A DNA stretch of 64,000 nucleotides, from positions 806,001 to 870,000 of the forward strand of contig JACKOK010000001.1 of assembly GCA_024234365.1 (NCBI GenBank), in the 5' to 3' direction. A program made the translations under genes and the position numbers. Shown piece after piece: positions 16,246-23,890 of the stretch. The notes beneath the pieces are model-generated. The model made no database searches, was not told the DNA's origin, and saw only the letters and a list, made by a program, of their open reading frames with translations. Numbering within the stretch: position 1 is the first letter of the stretch; every line of letters starts with the position of its first letter. This stretch comes from Pseudomonadales bacterium. Its GTDB lineage: Bacteria > Pseudomonadota > Gammaproteobacteria > Pseudomonadales > Pseudohongiellaceae.

Positions 16246-16938
16246 ATGCTGAACATGACCAAGATCAACAAGCGTTTTCGCACAGAGCTTGTCCAGACCC
16301 AGGCGTTGGCAGACTTCAGTCTGACGGTGCAAGAAGGAGAGTTTTTGACCGTGACCGGTCCCTCCGGCTGTGGCAAAACAACCTTCCTGAACATTGCCGG
16401 TCTGCTGGAAACCTTTGATAGCGGGCAGTATCTGCTCGATGGGCAGGACGTGTCGCATCTGAGTGATTTTCAGCGAGCAAAACTGCGTAATCAGAAAATT
16501 GGTTTTATCTTTCAGAGCTTCAACCTCATGCCAGATCTGAATCTCTTCGACAACGTGGACGTGCCTCTGCGATACCGGGGCATGGCTGCCTCCGAGCGGC
16601 GGGAACGCATTGAGAGGGCGCTGGAGTCGGTGGGGCTGCTGGCGCGCAAGAAACACCTGCCCTCTCAGCTTTCCGGCGGGCAGCAACAGCGTGTGGCGAT
16701 TGCCCGTGCGCTGGTGGGGGAGCCGCGTTTTCTGCTGGCAGACGAACCGACCGGGAACCTCGACTCTCATACGGCTGCGGGCGTGATGGAGCTGCTGCAA
16801 CAGATCAATCAACAGGGCACCACCATTATCATGGTCACCCACGATGTGGGGCTGGCCAGCCGCAGCGCCCGTAATGTGCATATTCTTGACGGACGTATCC
16901 AGAGTGATGTCATCAACAGTGAGAGTGCGGCTGCCTGA
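16246..16938 (+). CDS. ABC transporter ATPase, LolD/MacB type
   Basis: This 230-residue ATPase has Walker A GPSGCGKTT at 38-46, a Q-loop in FIFQSFNLMPD, the signature LSGGQ at 142-146, Walker B FLLADEP at 162-168 and the switch histidine in MVTHD. The NLMPDLNLFDNVDVPL segment is typical of the LolD/MacB group that works with FtsX-type permeases. The ATG at 16246 is preferred because GAGAGG lies 7 bases upstream; a TTG at 16231 has no such site. It energises the two permeases that follow. Confidence 0.93.
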   Translation: MLNMTKINKRFRTELVQTQALADFSLTVQEGEFLTVTGPSGCGKTTFLNIAGLLETFDSGQYLLDGQDVSHLSDFQRAKLRNQKIGFIFQSFNLMPDLNLFDNVDVPLRYRGMAASERRERIERALESVGLLARKKHLPSQLSGGQQQRVAIARALVGEPRFLLADEPTGNLDSHTAAGVMELLQQINQQGTTIIMVTHDVGLASRSARNVHILDGRIQSDVINSESAAA

Positions 16939-16952
16939 GGAGGGCTCGTGAC

Positions 16953-18263
16953 ATGTTCCTGTACTACATACGCCTCAGCATGCTGAGCTACAAACGCAAC
17001 CCGGTGCTGAGCACATTGATGGTGCTGGCAGTAGCAGTCGGCGTAGGCGCCTATATGGTGATTTTCACGCTCAATTATTTTATGGGCGGTGATCCCATTC
17101 CGCAGAAGAGCGCGCAACTGTTTCATCTTCAGCTGGACTATGGCAATCCTGCCATTCCCGAGACTGCGAATAATCCTCAGCTTGCCTATGTGGATGCCCT
17201 GGCACTGCTCGATGCGCCGTTTTCCTATGCGCGTTCTGCCAGCTCAAAATTCATGGCAGTTCTGCAGCCTTCCAATCCGGAGCTGTCACCCTTTTTTGTG
17301 GATGGGCGCGGCAACACGGCAGATTTTTTCTCCATGTTTGATGTGCCCTTCAAGTTTGGTAGCGCTTGGGATCGCAGGGCCGATGACACGCAGCAGCAAG
17401 TTATCGTGTTGTCGCAGGATCTGAATCTGCGGTTGTTCGGCGGTGAAAACTCGGTGGGACGCGATGTGGAGTTGCAGGGTATTCATTTCACCGTGGTGGG
17501 GGTGCTCGACTACTGGGAACCCGCGCCCAAGTTTTTTGATGTGAATAACGGGGCGTTCAATCGCGCAGAGGAGGCCTATATTCCCTGGTCGCTGATCGTC
17601 GGGCAGCGCTTGCGCCGATCCGGCAACACCAATTGCTGGGCGCCACCGAAGGACAGCAGCTTTGAGTCCTTTCTCAACGCCGAGTGTGCCTGGATTCAGT
17701 ACTGGGTGGAATTGCCGGGGCGCGATGATCAACAAATCTATGCAGACTATCTTGCCGGCTATGTGGAACAGGAGCGGGCGGCAGGACGTATGCAGATTCC
17801 CATCGAGAAACGGCTCTTCAATGTGCGCGAATGGATGGTGGAGCGCGAGGTGCAACCGGACGAGACACGCATTCTGTCGGCGCTCGCCGCGATGCTGCTG
17901 GCGGTCTGCCTGCTCAACACGGTGGGCCTGTTGCTGTCAAAATTTCTCGGCAAGGCAGCGGAGATTGGTGTGCGGCAGGCGCTGGGTGCGCATAAGGGAG
18001 CCTTGTTTGTGCAGCATGTGATCGAGGCCGGATTTCTCGGGGCTATCGGCGGAGTGCTTGGCCTGGGTGTTGCGGCGCTGGGCTTGGAGGGGGTGAAAAT
18101 TCTGCTGGGGGGAGAGCGCGTCAACAATGAATGGGTGCATCTGGATCTCACGGTGACGGCAGTGACGATCGTGCTTGCTGTCATCAGCACGGTTGTCGCG
18201 GGGCTTTACCCGATCTGGCGGGCCTGCAACATCAATCCCGCAATTCATCTGAAGACGGAATAG
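16953..18263 (+). CDS. MacB/FtsX-type ABC permease, first of two
   Basis: This 436-residue permease has one N-terminal membrane helix (about 14-38), a periplasmic MacB_PCD domain (about 45-300) and three C-terminal helices (about 318-340, 362-395, 400-425). The conserved GVRQALGAHKGALFVQHVIEAGFLG coupling region lies before the last helices. Unlike MacB it has no fused ATPase; that is encoded just upstream. A GAGGAGGG precedes the ATG. Periplasmic cysteines (NTNCWAPP, NAECAW) are present in this paralogue. Confidence 0.88.
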   Translation: MFLYYIRLSMLSYKRNPVLSTLMVLAVAVGVGAYMVIFTLNYFMGGDPIPQKSAQLFHLQLDYGNPAIPETANNPQLAYVDALALLDAPFSYARSASSKFMAVLQPSNPELSPFFVDGRGNTADFFSMFDVPFKFGSAWDRRADDTQQQVIVLSQDLNLRLFGGENSVGRDVELQGIHFTVVGVLDYWEPAPKFFDVNNGAFNRAEEAYIPWSLIVGQRLRRSGNTNCWAPPKDSSFESFLNAECAWIQYWVELPGRDDQQIYADYLAGYVEQERAAGRMQIPIEKRLFNVREWMVEREVQPDETRILSALAAMLLAVCLLNTVGLLLSKFLGKAAEIGVRQALGAHKGALFVQHVIEAGFLGAIGGVLGLGVAALGLEGVKILLGGERVNNEWVHLDLTVTAVTIVLAVISTVVAGLYPIWRACNINPAIHLKTE

Positions 18264-18272
18264 GAGGGGATC

Positions 18273-19505
18273 ATGGCAGGTTCACTGGAGCTGGGTCCGA
18301 TAAGCCGTGCCCTGATGCGCAACAAGCTGGGGGTGGTGCTGATTGCCTTGCAAATGGCATTCACCATGACGGTGATCGTCAATGCCGTTGACATCATCCA
18401 TGACCGCACGCTGAAAGTTAACAGCCCGACAGGGATGGACGAGGCCAATATTTTCTCCATCCGGAGTTTTGGCTTTGACAGCAGCATCAATGCCCAGGTG
18501 TTGATCGACGAAGATCTGGACATGATGCGGCAACTACCGGGGGTGGCCGATGTTTCCCGTGTCAATGCCGTGCCCGCCAGTGGCAGTGGTTCTTCAAGTG
18601 GTTACGCCATTGAACCGGGCCGGCGCGAGCTGACCGTGTCTGCCGCGCAGTACAGTGTGGATGAACACGCGCTCAACACAATGGGGCTGACACTGCTGGC
18701 TGGCCGTAACTTTACTGCGGAGGATGTCAGGCATCGTGATGCGAGCGAACCCCGTATCGCCGATCAGATCATTGTTTCCCTGGCGCTTGCCGAGGAAATG
18801 TTTCCCGGTGAAGCGCTTGAGGCGGTGGGGAGAACGATCTACAGCGCAGACGACAAGCCGCTGCGCATCATCGGCATTGTCGAAAAATTGCAATCGCCCT
18901 GGCCCAATGCCACCGACTGGATTGTGGAACGTTCTTTAATGATTCCCGATGTAGTGATCGAGACCAATTCCCTCTATCTGGTCAGAACGCTTCCCGGGCA
19001 GCGGGATGCGCTCATGACAGAGGTGGAAGAGCGCCTGGCGGCGGCAGGGCACGACCGCATTCTGATGAATAATAAATCGGTGGATCAGATGCGCACGGAG
19101 CTGTATCGCCTGGACACGGCGATGGCACGGGTGCTCTATATTGTAATCGCTACGCTGATTTTCATCACGGCCCTGGGCATCATCGGCCTTGCTGTGTTCA
19201 GCATCAACAAACGGCGCAAGCAGATTGGCACCCGCCGCGCCCTGGGAGCGACCCGGGGCGGTATTCTGCGTTATTTGCTGCTGGAGAACTTCCTGATCAG
19301 TGCTGCAGGTGTACTGCTTGGTGCCATGTTGACGATCGGCTTCAACATTTTCCTGGTGCGCAGCTTTGATATTCCGCGCCTGGACTGGTATTACGTCCCG
19401 TTGGCGATGCTGGTGCTGCTTCTGCTTGGACAACTGGCAGCCATGGGGCCGGCACTCACGGCGGTGCGTGTGCCACCTGCCCGGGCGATTACCTCTTCGC
19501 ACTGA
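18273..19505 (+). CDS. MacB/FtsX-type ABC permease, second of two
   Basis: This 410-residue paralogue has the same layout: helix at about 18-40, MacB_PCD periplasmic domain, and three helices from about 290 to 400. The coupling segment reads KQIGTRRALGATRGGILRYLLLENF. It differs strongly from the preceding permease, so the exporter is probably a heterodimer of permeases served by one ATPase. An AGGAGGGG lies 7 bases upstream. It is the last gene in the operon. The cargo is unknown; peptides, lipids and antibiotics are all handled by this group. Confidence 0.88.
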   Translation: MAGSLELGPISRALMRNKLGVVLIALQMAFTMTVIVNAVDIIHDRTLKVNSPTGMDEANIFSIRSFGFDSSINAQVLIDEDLDMMRQLPGVADVSRVNAVPASGSGSSSGYAIEPGRRELTVSAAQYSVDEHALNTMGLTLLAGRNFTAEDVRHRDASEPRIADQIIVSLALAEEMFPGEALEAVGRTIYSADDKPLRIIGIVEKLQSPWPNATDWIVERSLMIPDVVIETNSLYLVRTLPGQRDALMTEVEERLAAAGHDRILMNNKSVDQMRTELYRLDTAMARVLYIVIATLIFITALGIIGLAVFSINKRRKQIGTRRALGATRGGILRYLLLENFLISAAGVLLGAMLTIGFNIFLVRSFDIPRLDWYYVPLAMLVLLLLGQLAAMGPALTAVRVPPARAITSSH

Positions 19506-19532
19506 CGCTGGGATGAAACGCGGATAAAAAAA

Positions 19533-19553
19533 GGTGGCAGCCGGGCTGCCACC
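19533..19553 (-). terminator. Rho-independent terminator
   Basis: GGTGGCAGC (19533-19541) pairs with GCTGCCACC (19545-19553) around a 3-base loop. Seven A residues at 19526-19532 give a T-run on the minus strand, so it ends the small exported-protein gene at 19585-19944 and may also affect the convergent exporter operon. Confidence 0.8.
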
Positions 19554-19584
19554 GAATCGTTGCTGCGCTCTTGCGGAAGTGGGC

Positions 19585-19944
19585 TCAAGCGCCTTTTTTG
19601 GCGGTGTAACTGCCCTGGGCCATACCGGCCAGGTCTACGGAGCCCTTGATGGTGCCATCGCTCTGCAGCGTTCCCGTGTAGGTCACCGAGCCGGCCTCTC
19701 CCTTGAGTACGAACTGAAAGTCATTGCCCTTTGCCGAGCCGGTAAAATCGGTGTTGCCGAGCTGGCCCGAGTAATGGCCGCTGATTGCTTCCCCCTTCTG
19801 GGTCATGGAGACCTGGGCATTGCCGGTCTGGCCCATGATGTCCACGGCAAAAACCCAGTTGCCGCTGACATCGGCATTGGCGAAGGAGGCGCCCAGAATC
19901 AGACTCAGGAAGAGAACAATACGTGGAGCAATGGCGGTATTCAT
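19585..19944 (-). CDS. Small exported beta-rich protein of unknown function
   Basis: This 119-residue protein has a signal peptide (hydrophobic residues 7-22, cleavage after ANA at about 24). The mature part alternates short strands with Gly/Thr turns (SGNWVFAVDIMGQTG, SGHYSGQLGNTDFTGSAKG, TYTGTLQSDGTIKGSVDL), which suggests a small beta-barrel similar to lipocalin-like or OB-like periplasmic proteins. It contains no cysteine. A strong terminator follows. No family is assigned. Confidence 0.75.
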   Translation of the reverse strand: MNTAIAPRIVLFLSLILGASFANADVSGNWVFAVDIMGQTGNAQVSMTQKGEAISGHYSGQLGNTDFTGSAKGNDFQFVLKGEAGSVTYTGTLQSDGTIKGSVDLAGMAQGSYTAKKGA

Positions 19945-20199
19945 GGATGAAATCCTCTGGGGTGTTAATGGTCACGACACGGTAGCACGGTGGCTTTTGC
20001 CCGCTCCAGCGGCCTGAGTGGCGGCCAACGTGTCAAAACGGCTTTTCATCGAATGATCGTTCGGCATGTGGGGTTTTTCCGGTGGAACAACGCTGTGGAG
20101 TAAAGAGACACAGCTGCACAAACTTGTTGACCTGCCGTAAGGAAGTCTTAATCTTCACCTCGTAAGATAACACTACCCGTATTCCAGGAAGGGATAATT

Positions 20200-20766
20200 A
20201 TGAGCACTTCAACAACGCAAGCCCGATATTCCTCGCTGTCGATTGCCCTGCACTGGCTTACAGTGCTGCTGATGGTGGCGATTTATGTTGCCATCGAAAT
20301 GCACGAAGCGCTGCCCCGTGGTCACGCGCTGCGTCGCCCCATGGAGGACTGGCATATCTATCTGGGTGTGATTCTTCTGCCTATTGCCATTTTCCGCGCA
20401 ATCATGATCTTGCGGGCGGATATTCCGGGCATTGTTCCGACTCCCCCGGTTTGGCAGCATCGTATTACCCTGGCGATGAAGGTATATCTTTATGTCCTGA
20501 TGATCGGCAACCCGATTCTGGGCTGGCTGATGGAGAATGCCGAGGGGCATGCGGTGACCCTGTTCGGCCTGGGGCTGCCAACGCTGGTGGGCGAGTCCGA
20601 AGGCCTGGCCGGTGTGGTCTCGGAAGCGCATGAAATTCTGGGCGTTTCCGGTTACTTCTTCATCGGCCTGCACGCGGTGGCGGCGCTTTACCATCACTAC
20701 CTGGTAAAGGACAACACACTGCTGCGCATGCTGCCCCGCTCCGGCAAGCAGGACAGCGCGTCCTGA
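20200..20766 (+). CDS. Cytochrome b561-family di-haem membrane protein
   Basis: This 188-residue protein has four membrane helices and the haem histidines expected of the bacterial b561 family: H18 in ALHWL, H52 in DWHIYLG, H144 in AHEILG and H158 in GLHAVAALYHHY. Family members (CybB, YceJ, YodB) move electrons between quinol and periplasmic partners or superoxide. A clear AGGAAGGG lies before the ATG. It is monocistronic and converges on serB. Confidence 0.9.
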   Translation: MSTSTTQARYSSLSIALHWLTVLLMVAIYVAIEMHEALPRGHALRRPMEDWHIYLGVILLPIAIFRAIMILRADIPGIVPTPPVWQHRITLAMKVYLYVLMIGNPILGWLMENAEGHAVTLFGLGLPTLVGESEGLAGVVSEAHEILGVSGYFFIGLHAVAALYHHYLVKDNTLLRMLPRSGKQDSAS

Positions 20767-20797
20767 GGTCGATGTCCTGCTGAGCTTGCGTGCCGCC

Positions 20798-22009
20798 TTA
20801 GAAACCTTCGCGGTCGCGGAAGCCCAGCAGGTACAGAATGCCGTCGAGGCCGATATTGGAAATGGCCTGCTTGGCGGATTGTTTGACCAGAGGCTTGGCC
20901 CGGAAAGCCACCCCCAGCCCCGCCGTTGACAGCATGGGCAGGTCGTTGGCGCCATCTCCCACCGCTATGGTCTGTTCCAGGCTGATGCCTTCGCGTTGTG
21001 CCAGTTCCCGCAGCAACATCGCTTTACGCTGTCCGTCCACGATGGGCAGTTCCACCTCGCCGGTCACCAGACCATCACGGATGGGCAGGCTGTTGGCGTA
21101 GACATAGTCAATCCCGAGACGTTTCTGCAGGCCTTGCGCAAAATAGCTGAAGCCCCCTGAGAGAATGGCCGTCTTGTAGCCTAGGCGGCGCAGTTGCGTA
21201 ATCAGGGTTTCGGCGCCCTCGGTCAGGCGCAGGGTTTGTGCGATCTGCTCCAGGGTGGATTCCGGCAAGCCCTTCAGCAGCGCCATGCGTTCGCGGAAAC
21301 TCTCCTGAAAATCCAGTTCTCCCCGCATGGCGCGTTCGGTAATGGCGGCAACCTGCTCGCCCACCCCGGCTGCCTTGGCCAGCTCATCGATGACCTCGGC
21401 ATCGATCAGGGTGGAATCCATGTCGAAGACTACCAGGCGGCGATTGCGGCGGAAGATATTGTCCCGCTGGAAGGCGATGTCCACGTTCAGCTCCTGGGCA
21501 ATCGCGAGAAACTCAGCCCGCAGCGCCTCCGGGTCTTCCGGCTCTCCGCGTACGGAAAATTCAATGCAGCCCTTGCCCTGATCGGCGGGCAGCCCATCAG
21601 GGATGCGGCCGGACAGACGGTCAATATGGTCGATATTGAGCTGATGGCGGGCCGTGATCGTGCTCACCCGGGCGATATGTTCGGCGGTGATGCGGCGTGC
21701 CAGCAGGGTGACGATATGGCGGGGTTTGCCCTGGCCACTGACCCAGTGGGCGTAATCCTGGGCACTGATGGGCGTGAACTTGACCTGCTGGTCGAGCTCC
21801 GAGGCGCGGAACAGCACGTCCTTGAGCACGTCTGTTTTGCCTTCGATATCGCGCATCTCGACCAGAATTCCGAAGGAGAGGGTGTCATGAATCACGGCCT
21901 GGCCAATGTCCAGAATGGACACATCGGAACGCGACAGAATGCCGGTGATGGCTGCCGTGAGACCGGGGCGATCCGGGCCGGTGATATTGATCAGTACTAT
22001 TTCCTTCAT
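20798..22009 (-). CDS. serB: Phosphoserine phosphatase with N-terminal ACT domains
   Basis: This 403-residue enzyme catalyses the last step of serine synthesis. Residues 1-180 form two ACT-like regulatory domains (opening with LINITGPDRPGLTAAITGIL). The HAD phosphatase core begins with FDMDST, nucleophile D196 and acid D198, then LSGGFSYFA and the metal-binding AVGDGANDLPML. The long ACT-containing form is usual in pseudomonads and related bacteria. Its stop is 32 bases from the convergent cytochrome gene. Confidence 0.95.
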   Translation of the reverse strand: MKEIVLINITGPDRPGLTAAITGILSRSDVSILDIGQAVIHDTLSFGILVEMRDIEGKTDVLKDVLFRASELDQQVKFTPISAQDYAHWVSGQGKPRHIVTLLARRITAEHIARVSTITARHQLNIDHIDRLSGRIPDGLPADQGKGCIEFSVRGEPEDPEALRAEFLAIAQELNVDIAFQRDNIFRRNRRLVVFDMDSTLIDAEVIDELAKAAGVGEQVAAITERAMRGELDFQESFRERMALLKGLPESTLEQIAQTLRLTEGAETLITQLRRLGYKTAILSGGFSYFAQGLQKRLGIDYVYANSLPIRDGLVTGEVELPIVDGQRKAMLLRELAQREGISLEQTIAVGDGANDLPMLSTAGLGVAFRAKPLVKQSAKQAISNIGLDGILYLLGFRDREGF

Positions 22010-22070
22010 GCCTGCAGAATCCTTGGGGACAGCAACTCGGGGGCGCGTATTGTATCGGGGGGAGGGGAAG

Positions 22071-22164
22071 TAGATAAATGGGGTCAGAGTAGATAAATGG
22101 GGTCAGAGTCAATTCTCACCACGAGAATTGACTCTGACCCCATTTATCCTGACTCCATTTATCC
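22071..22164. repeat. GGGGTCAGAGTC palindromic element, copy 3, nested
   Basis: The inner palindrome has perfect 26-base arms (22092-22117 and 22123-22148) with loop ACCAC. Outside it lie a second copy of GATAAATGGGGTCAGAGT on the left (22072 onward) and a degenerate CTGACTCCATTTATCC on the right. It is the largest copy of this family in the window and sits between serB and the DUF442 gene. Confidence 0.85.
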
Positions 22165-22172
22165 AGGCAGGT

Positions 22173-22712
22173 TTACTCGGCGAGCTTGTTGCGAACAGCT
22201 GTCTCCAGGCTGCCCAGCCCCCAGCGCTTGCCCGTGGCCACGGCGGCATCGGCGGACTCGCCACCGCTTTCGCCCGCACTCAGGGCGCGCAGGGCACCCA
22301 CGCGGTTGCTGCTGGCGCAATGCACCAGAGTCGGTTGGCCGTTGAGGCTGGAGAGCAGCTCATCCAGTTTTTTGGCGTTCTCGCTGGTGACATCGCCGGC
22401 ACCGGCAACCGGAATATTGTGGTATTCCATGCCCAGCGATTTCACATAAGCCCCTTCGTCCCAGTCGATCTCGCTGCTCGGGCGCAGGCTGATGATGTGC
22501 TTGACGCCGGAGTTGGCCAGCACCTGCAGTTGTTCCTGGGTGGGCTGACCGCTGGCAAAGATCCCGTTTTCGGGAGTGCGCAGATTGAGGATTTCCGCCT
22601 GTTCGATGGCGGCGCTGTTGACCTGGGCCTGGACCAGCGAGGCGGTCAGGGCAAACAGGGCAAGAGCGGCGAGGCGGGCGATGGTGGCCAGCCCTTTGTT
22701 TTGGTATCGCAT
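22173..22712 (-). CDS. Exported DUF442/Blh-type tyrosine-phosphatase-like protein
   Basis: The start at 22712 follows AAGGAG and gives 179 residues with a signal peptide (hydrophobic 11-28, ending VQA). The mature part has the family's SGQPTQEQLQVLANSGVKHIISLR motif (about 54-77) and the phosphatase loop HCASSNRVGA with H131, C132 and R137. The usual loop in this family is HCxSGxR; here the glycine is serine, which may reduce activity. A periplasmic location is unusual for a phosphatase of this type. The target is unknown. Confidence 0.82.
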   Translation of the reverse strand: MRYQNKGLATIARLAALALFALTASLVQAQVNSAAIEQAEILNLRTPENGIFASGQPTQEQLQVLANSGVKHIISLRPSSEIDWDEGAYVKSLGMEYHNIPVAGAGDVTSENAKKLDELLSSLNGQPTLVHCASSNRVGALRALSAGESGGESADAAVATGKRWGLGSLETAVRNKLAE

Positions 22713-22810
22713 ATGTACTCCTTGATGTCGGGGCATCGAGCTATTGGAAATTCAGGCACACAATCTGCCAGAAAGCGGCAGTCAGTGCACCTGAATTGTG
22801 TGACGGGGTG

Positions 22811-23731
22811 TTACCGGCAAGCCTGGGGCGAGGCCGGGTTCCAGGTCGATTCCGGGGCAGCCTGCAGGCGGCCCTCCGCGGCCAGTTGTTCGTAGGCGAC
22901 CTGTTGCAGCGCGGCCGCCTGGGGGCGGGAGAGGCCCAGTTCATAGGCTGAGCATTCGCCGGAGCCCAGCACGCGTGGGTCCAGCCCGGTGACGCTGCCA
23001 AAAACCACCAGAGCCTCCAGATAATACCCGTAATGGCTGGCGTGATAATGGTCATAGGTCCACAGGTTCATCTGCTCGGCCCCGATGCCGTCATAGGGAT
23101 TGGCATCGGCGATACCGGTTTCCATGGCGCGGTTCCAGGCATCGCCCACGGGGTTTACCGCCCGGGCACCCGAGGCGCTGGCGGCCTGGTCATAGCCGGC
23201 GCGGATGTCCTGCGCCATGCGGGCGAGCGTTTTGCCATGCCAGGGCATACCGGCAGGGTAGGTCTGATCGGCACGCGCCCAGGTGGCGGTGAGATAGATC
23301 TGCACCTGCGGGTTAAGCCCGCGCAGCACCTCGCCCATCTGTCTGGCCGTGCTCACCAGCAGTTCAGGGGAACCCGGATTGTCGCGATCCAGCGTGCTGT
23401 AGCCGTGCATGACCACGGTGTCCCAGGGGTAGCTGCCAATCTGTTCCAGACGGTTTGCCAGGTGAAAATCCAGCCCGCTGCCCGGTTGTGTCTCCAGGGA
23501 CACGTCATAGTCCAGCCCGGCCTGGTCGGTAAAGGATTTGAACAGCGCGGGCACACCGCCGATGCCCTGTTTGTTCAGATCGGTCACCGTGTCGGCGCGA
23601 TAGAAACGGGCAGGCGAACCGGAGCCGAAGGTAAAGCTGTTGCCGATGAACAGCAGGTGGGTTTGGGCGAATGCCGTGCCGCAATTCAGCGCCAGCAGCA
23701 GCGCCGTGGCAATCAGGGAAGGAGTGCGCAT
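22811..23731 (-). CDS. Exported SGNH/GDSL-like hydrolase
   Basis: The start at 23731, with a GAGG upstream, gives 306 residues with a signal peptide ending AFA at about 22. The motif LLFIGNSFTFGSGSP places the nucleophilic serine in a GNS block, and a late DHYHASHYGYYLEAL may supply the catalytic Asp/His pair. This pattern matches SGNH-type hydrolases that remove acyl or acetyl groups from sugars or peptides. Two cysteines (SGECSAYE and the C-terminal QACR) could be disulfide-linked. The substrate is unknown. Confidence 0.75.
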   Translation of the reverse strand: MRTPSLIATALLLALNCGTAFAQTHLLFIGNSFTFGSGSPARFYRADTVTDLNKQGIGGVPALFKSFTDQAGLDYDVSLETQPGSGLDFHLANRLEQIGSYPWDTVVMHGYSTLDRDNPGSPELLVSTARQMGEVLRGLNPQVQIYLTATWARADQTYPAGMPWHGKTLARMAQDIRAGYDQAASASGARAVNPVGDAWNRAMETGIADANPYDGIGAEQMNLWTYDHYHASHYGYYLEALVVFGSVTGLDPRVLGSGECSAYELGLSRPQAAALQQVAYEQLAAEGRLQAAPESTWNPASPQACR

Positions 23732-23890
23732 GGAGACCTCGACAAGATTATTTTTGTGAGGCGTAGAGTAAGAGCTTCGTCGCCTCAAGTCCATGCTGTG
23801 TCAGCAGGTGCCAAGACGGGCTGGCTTCGATACACTGCCGCAGTCGTATAACAAGAAAAATCCACGCATCGTTCCGAGGAGAGCAGGACC

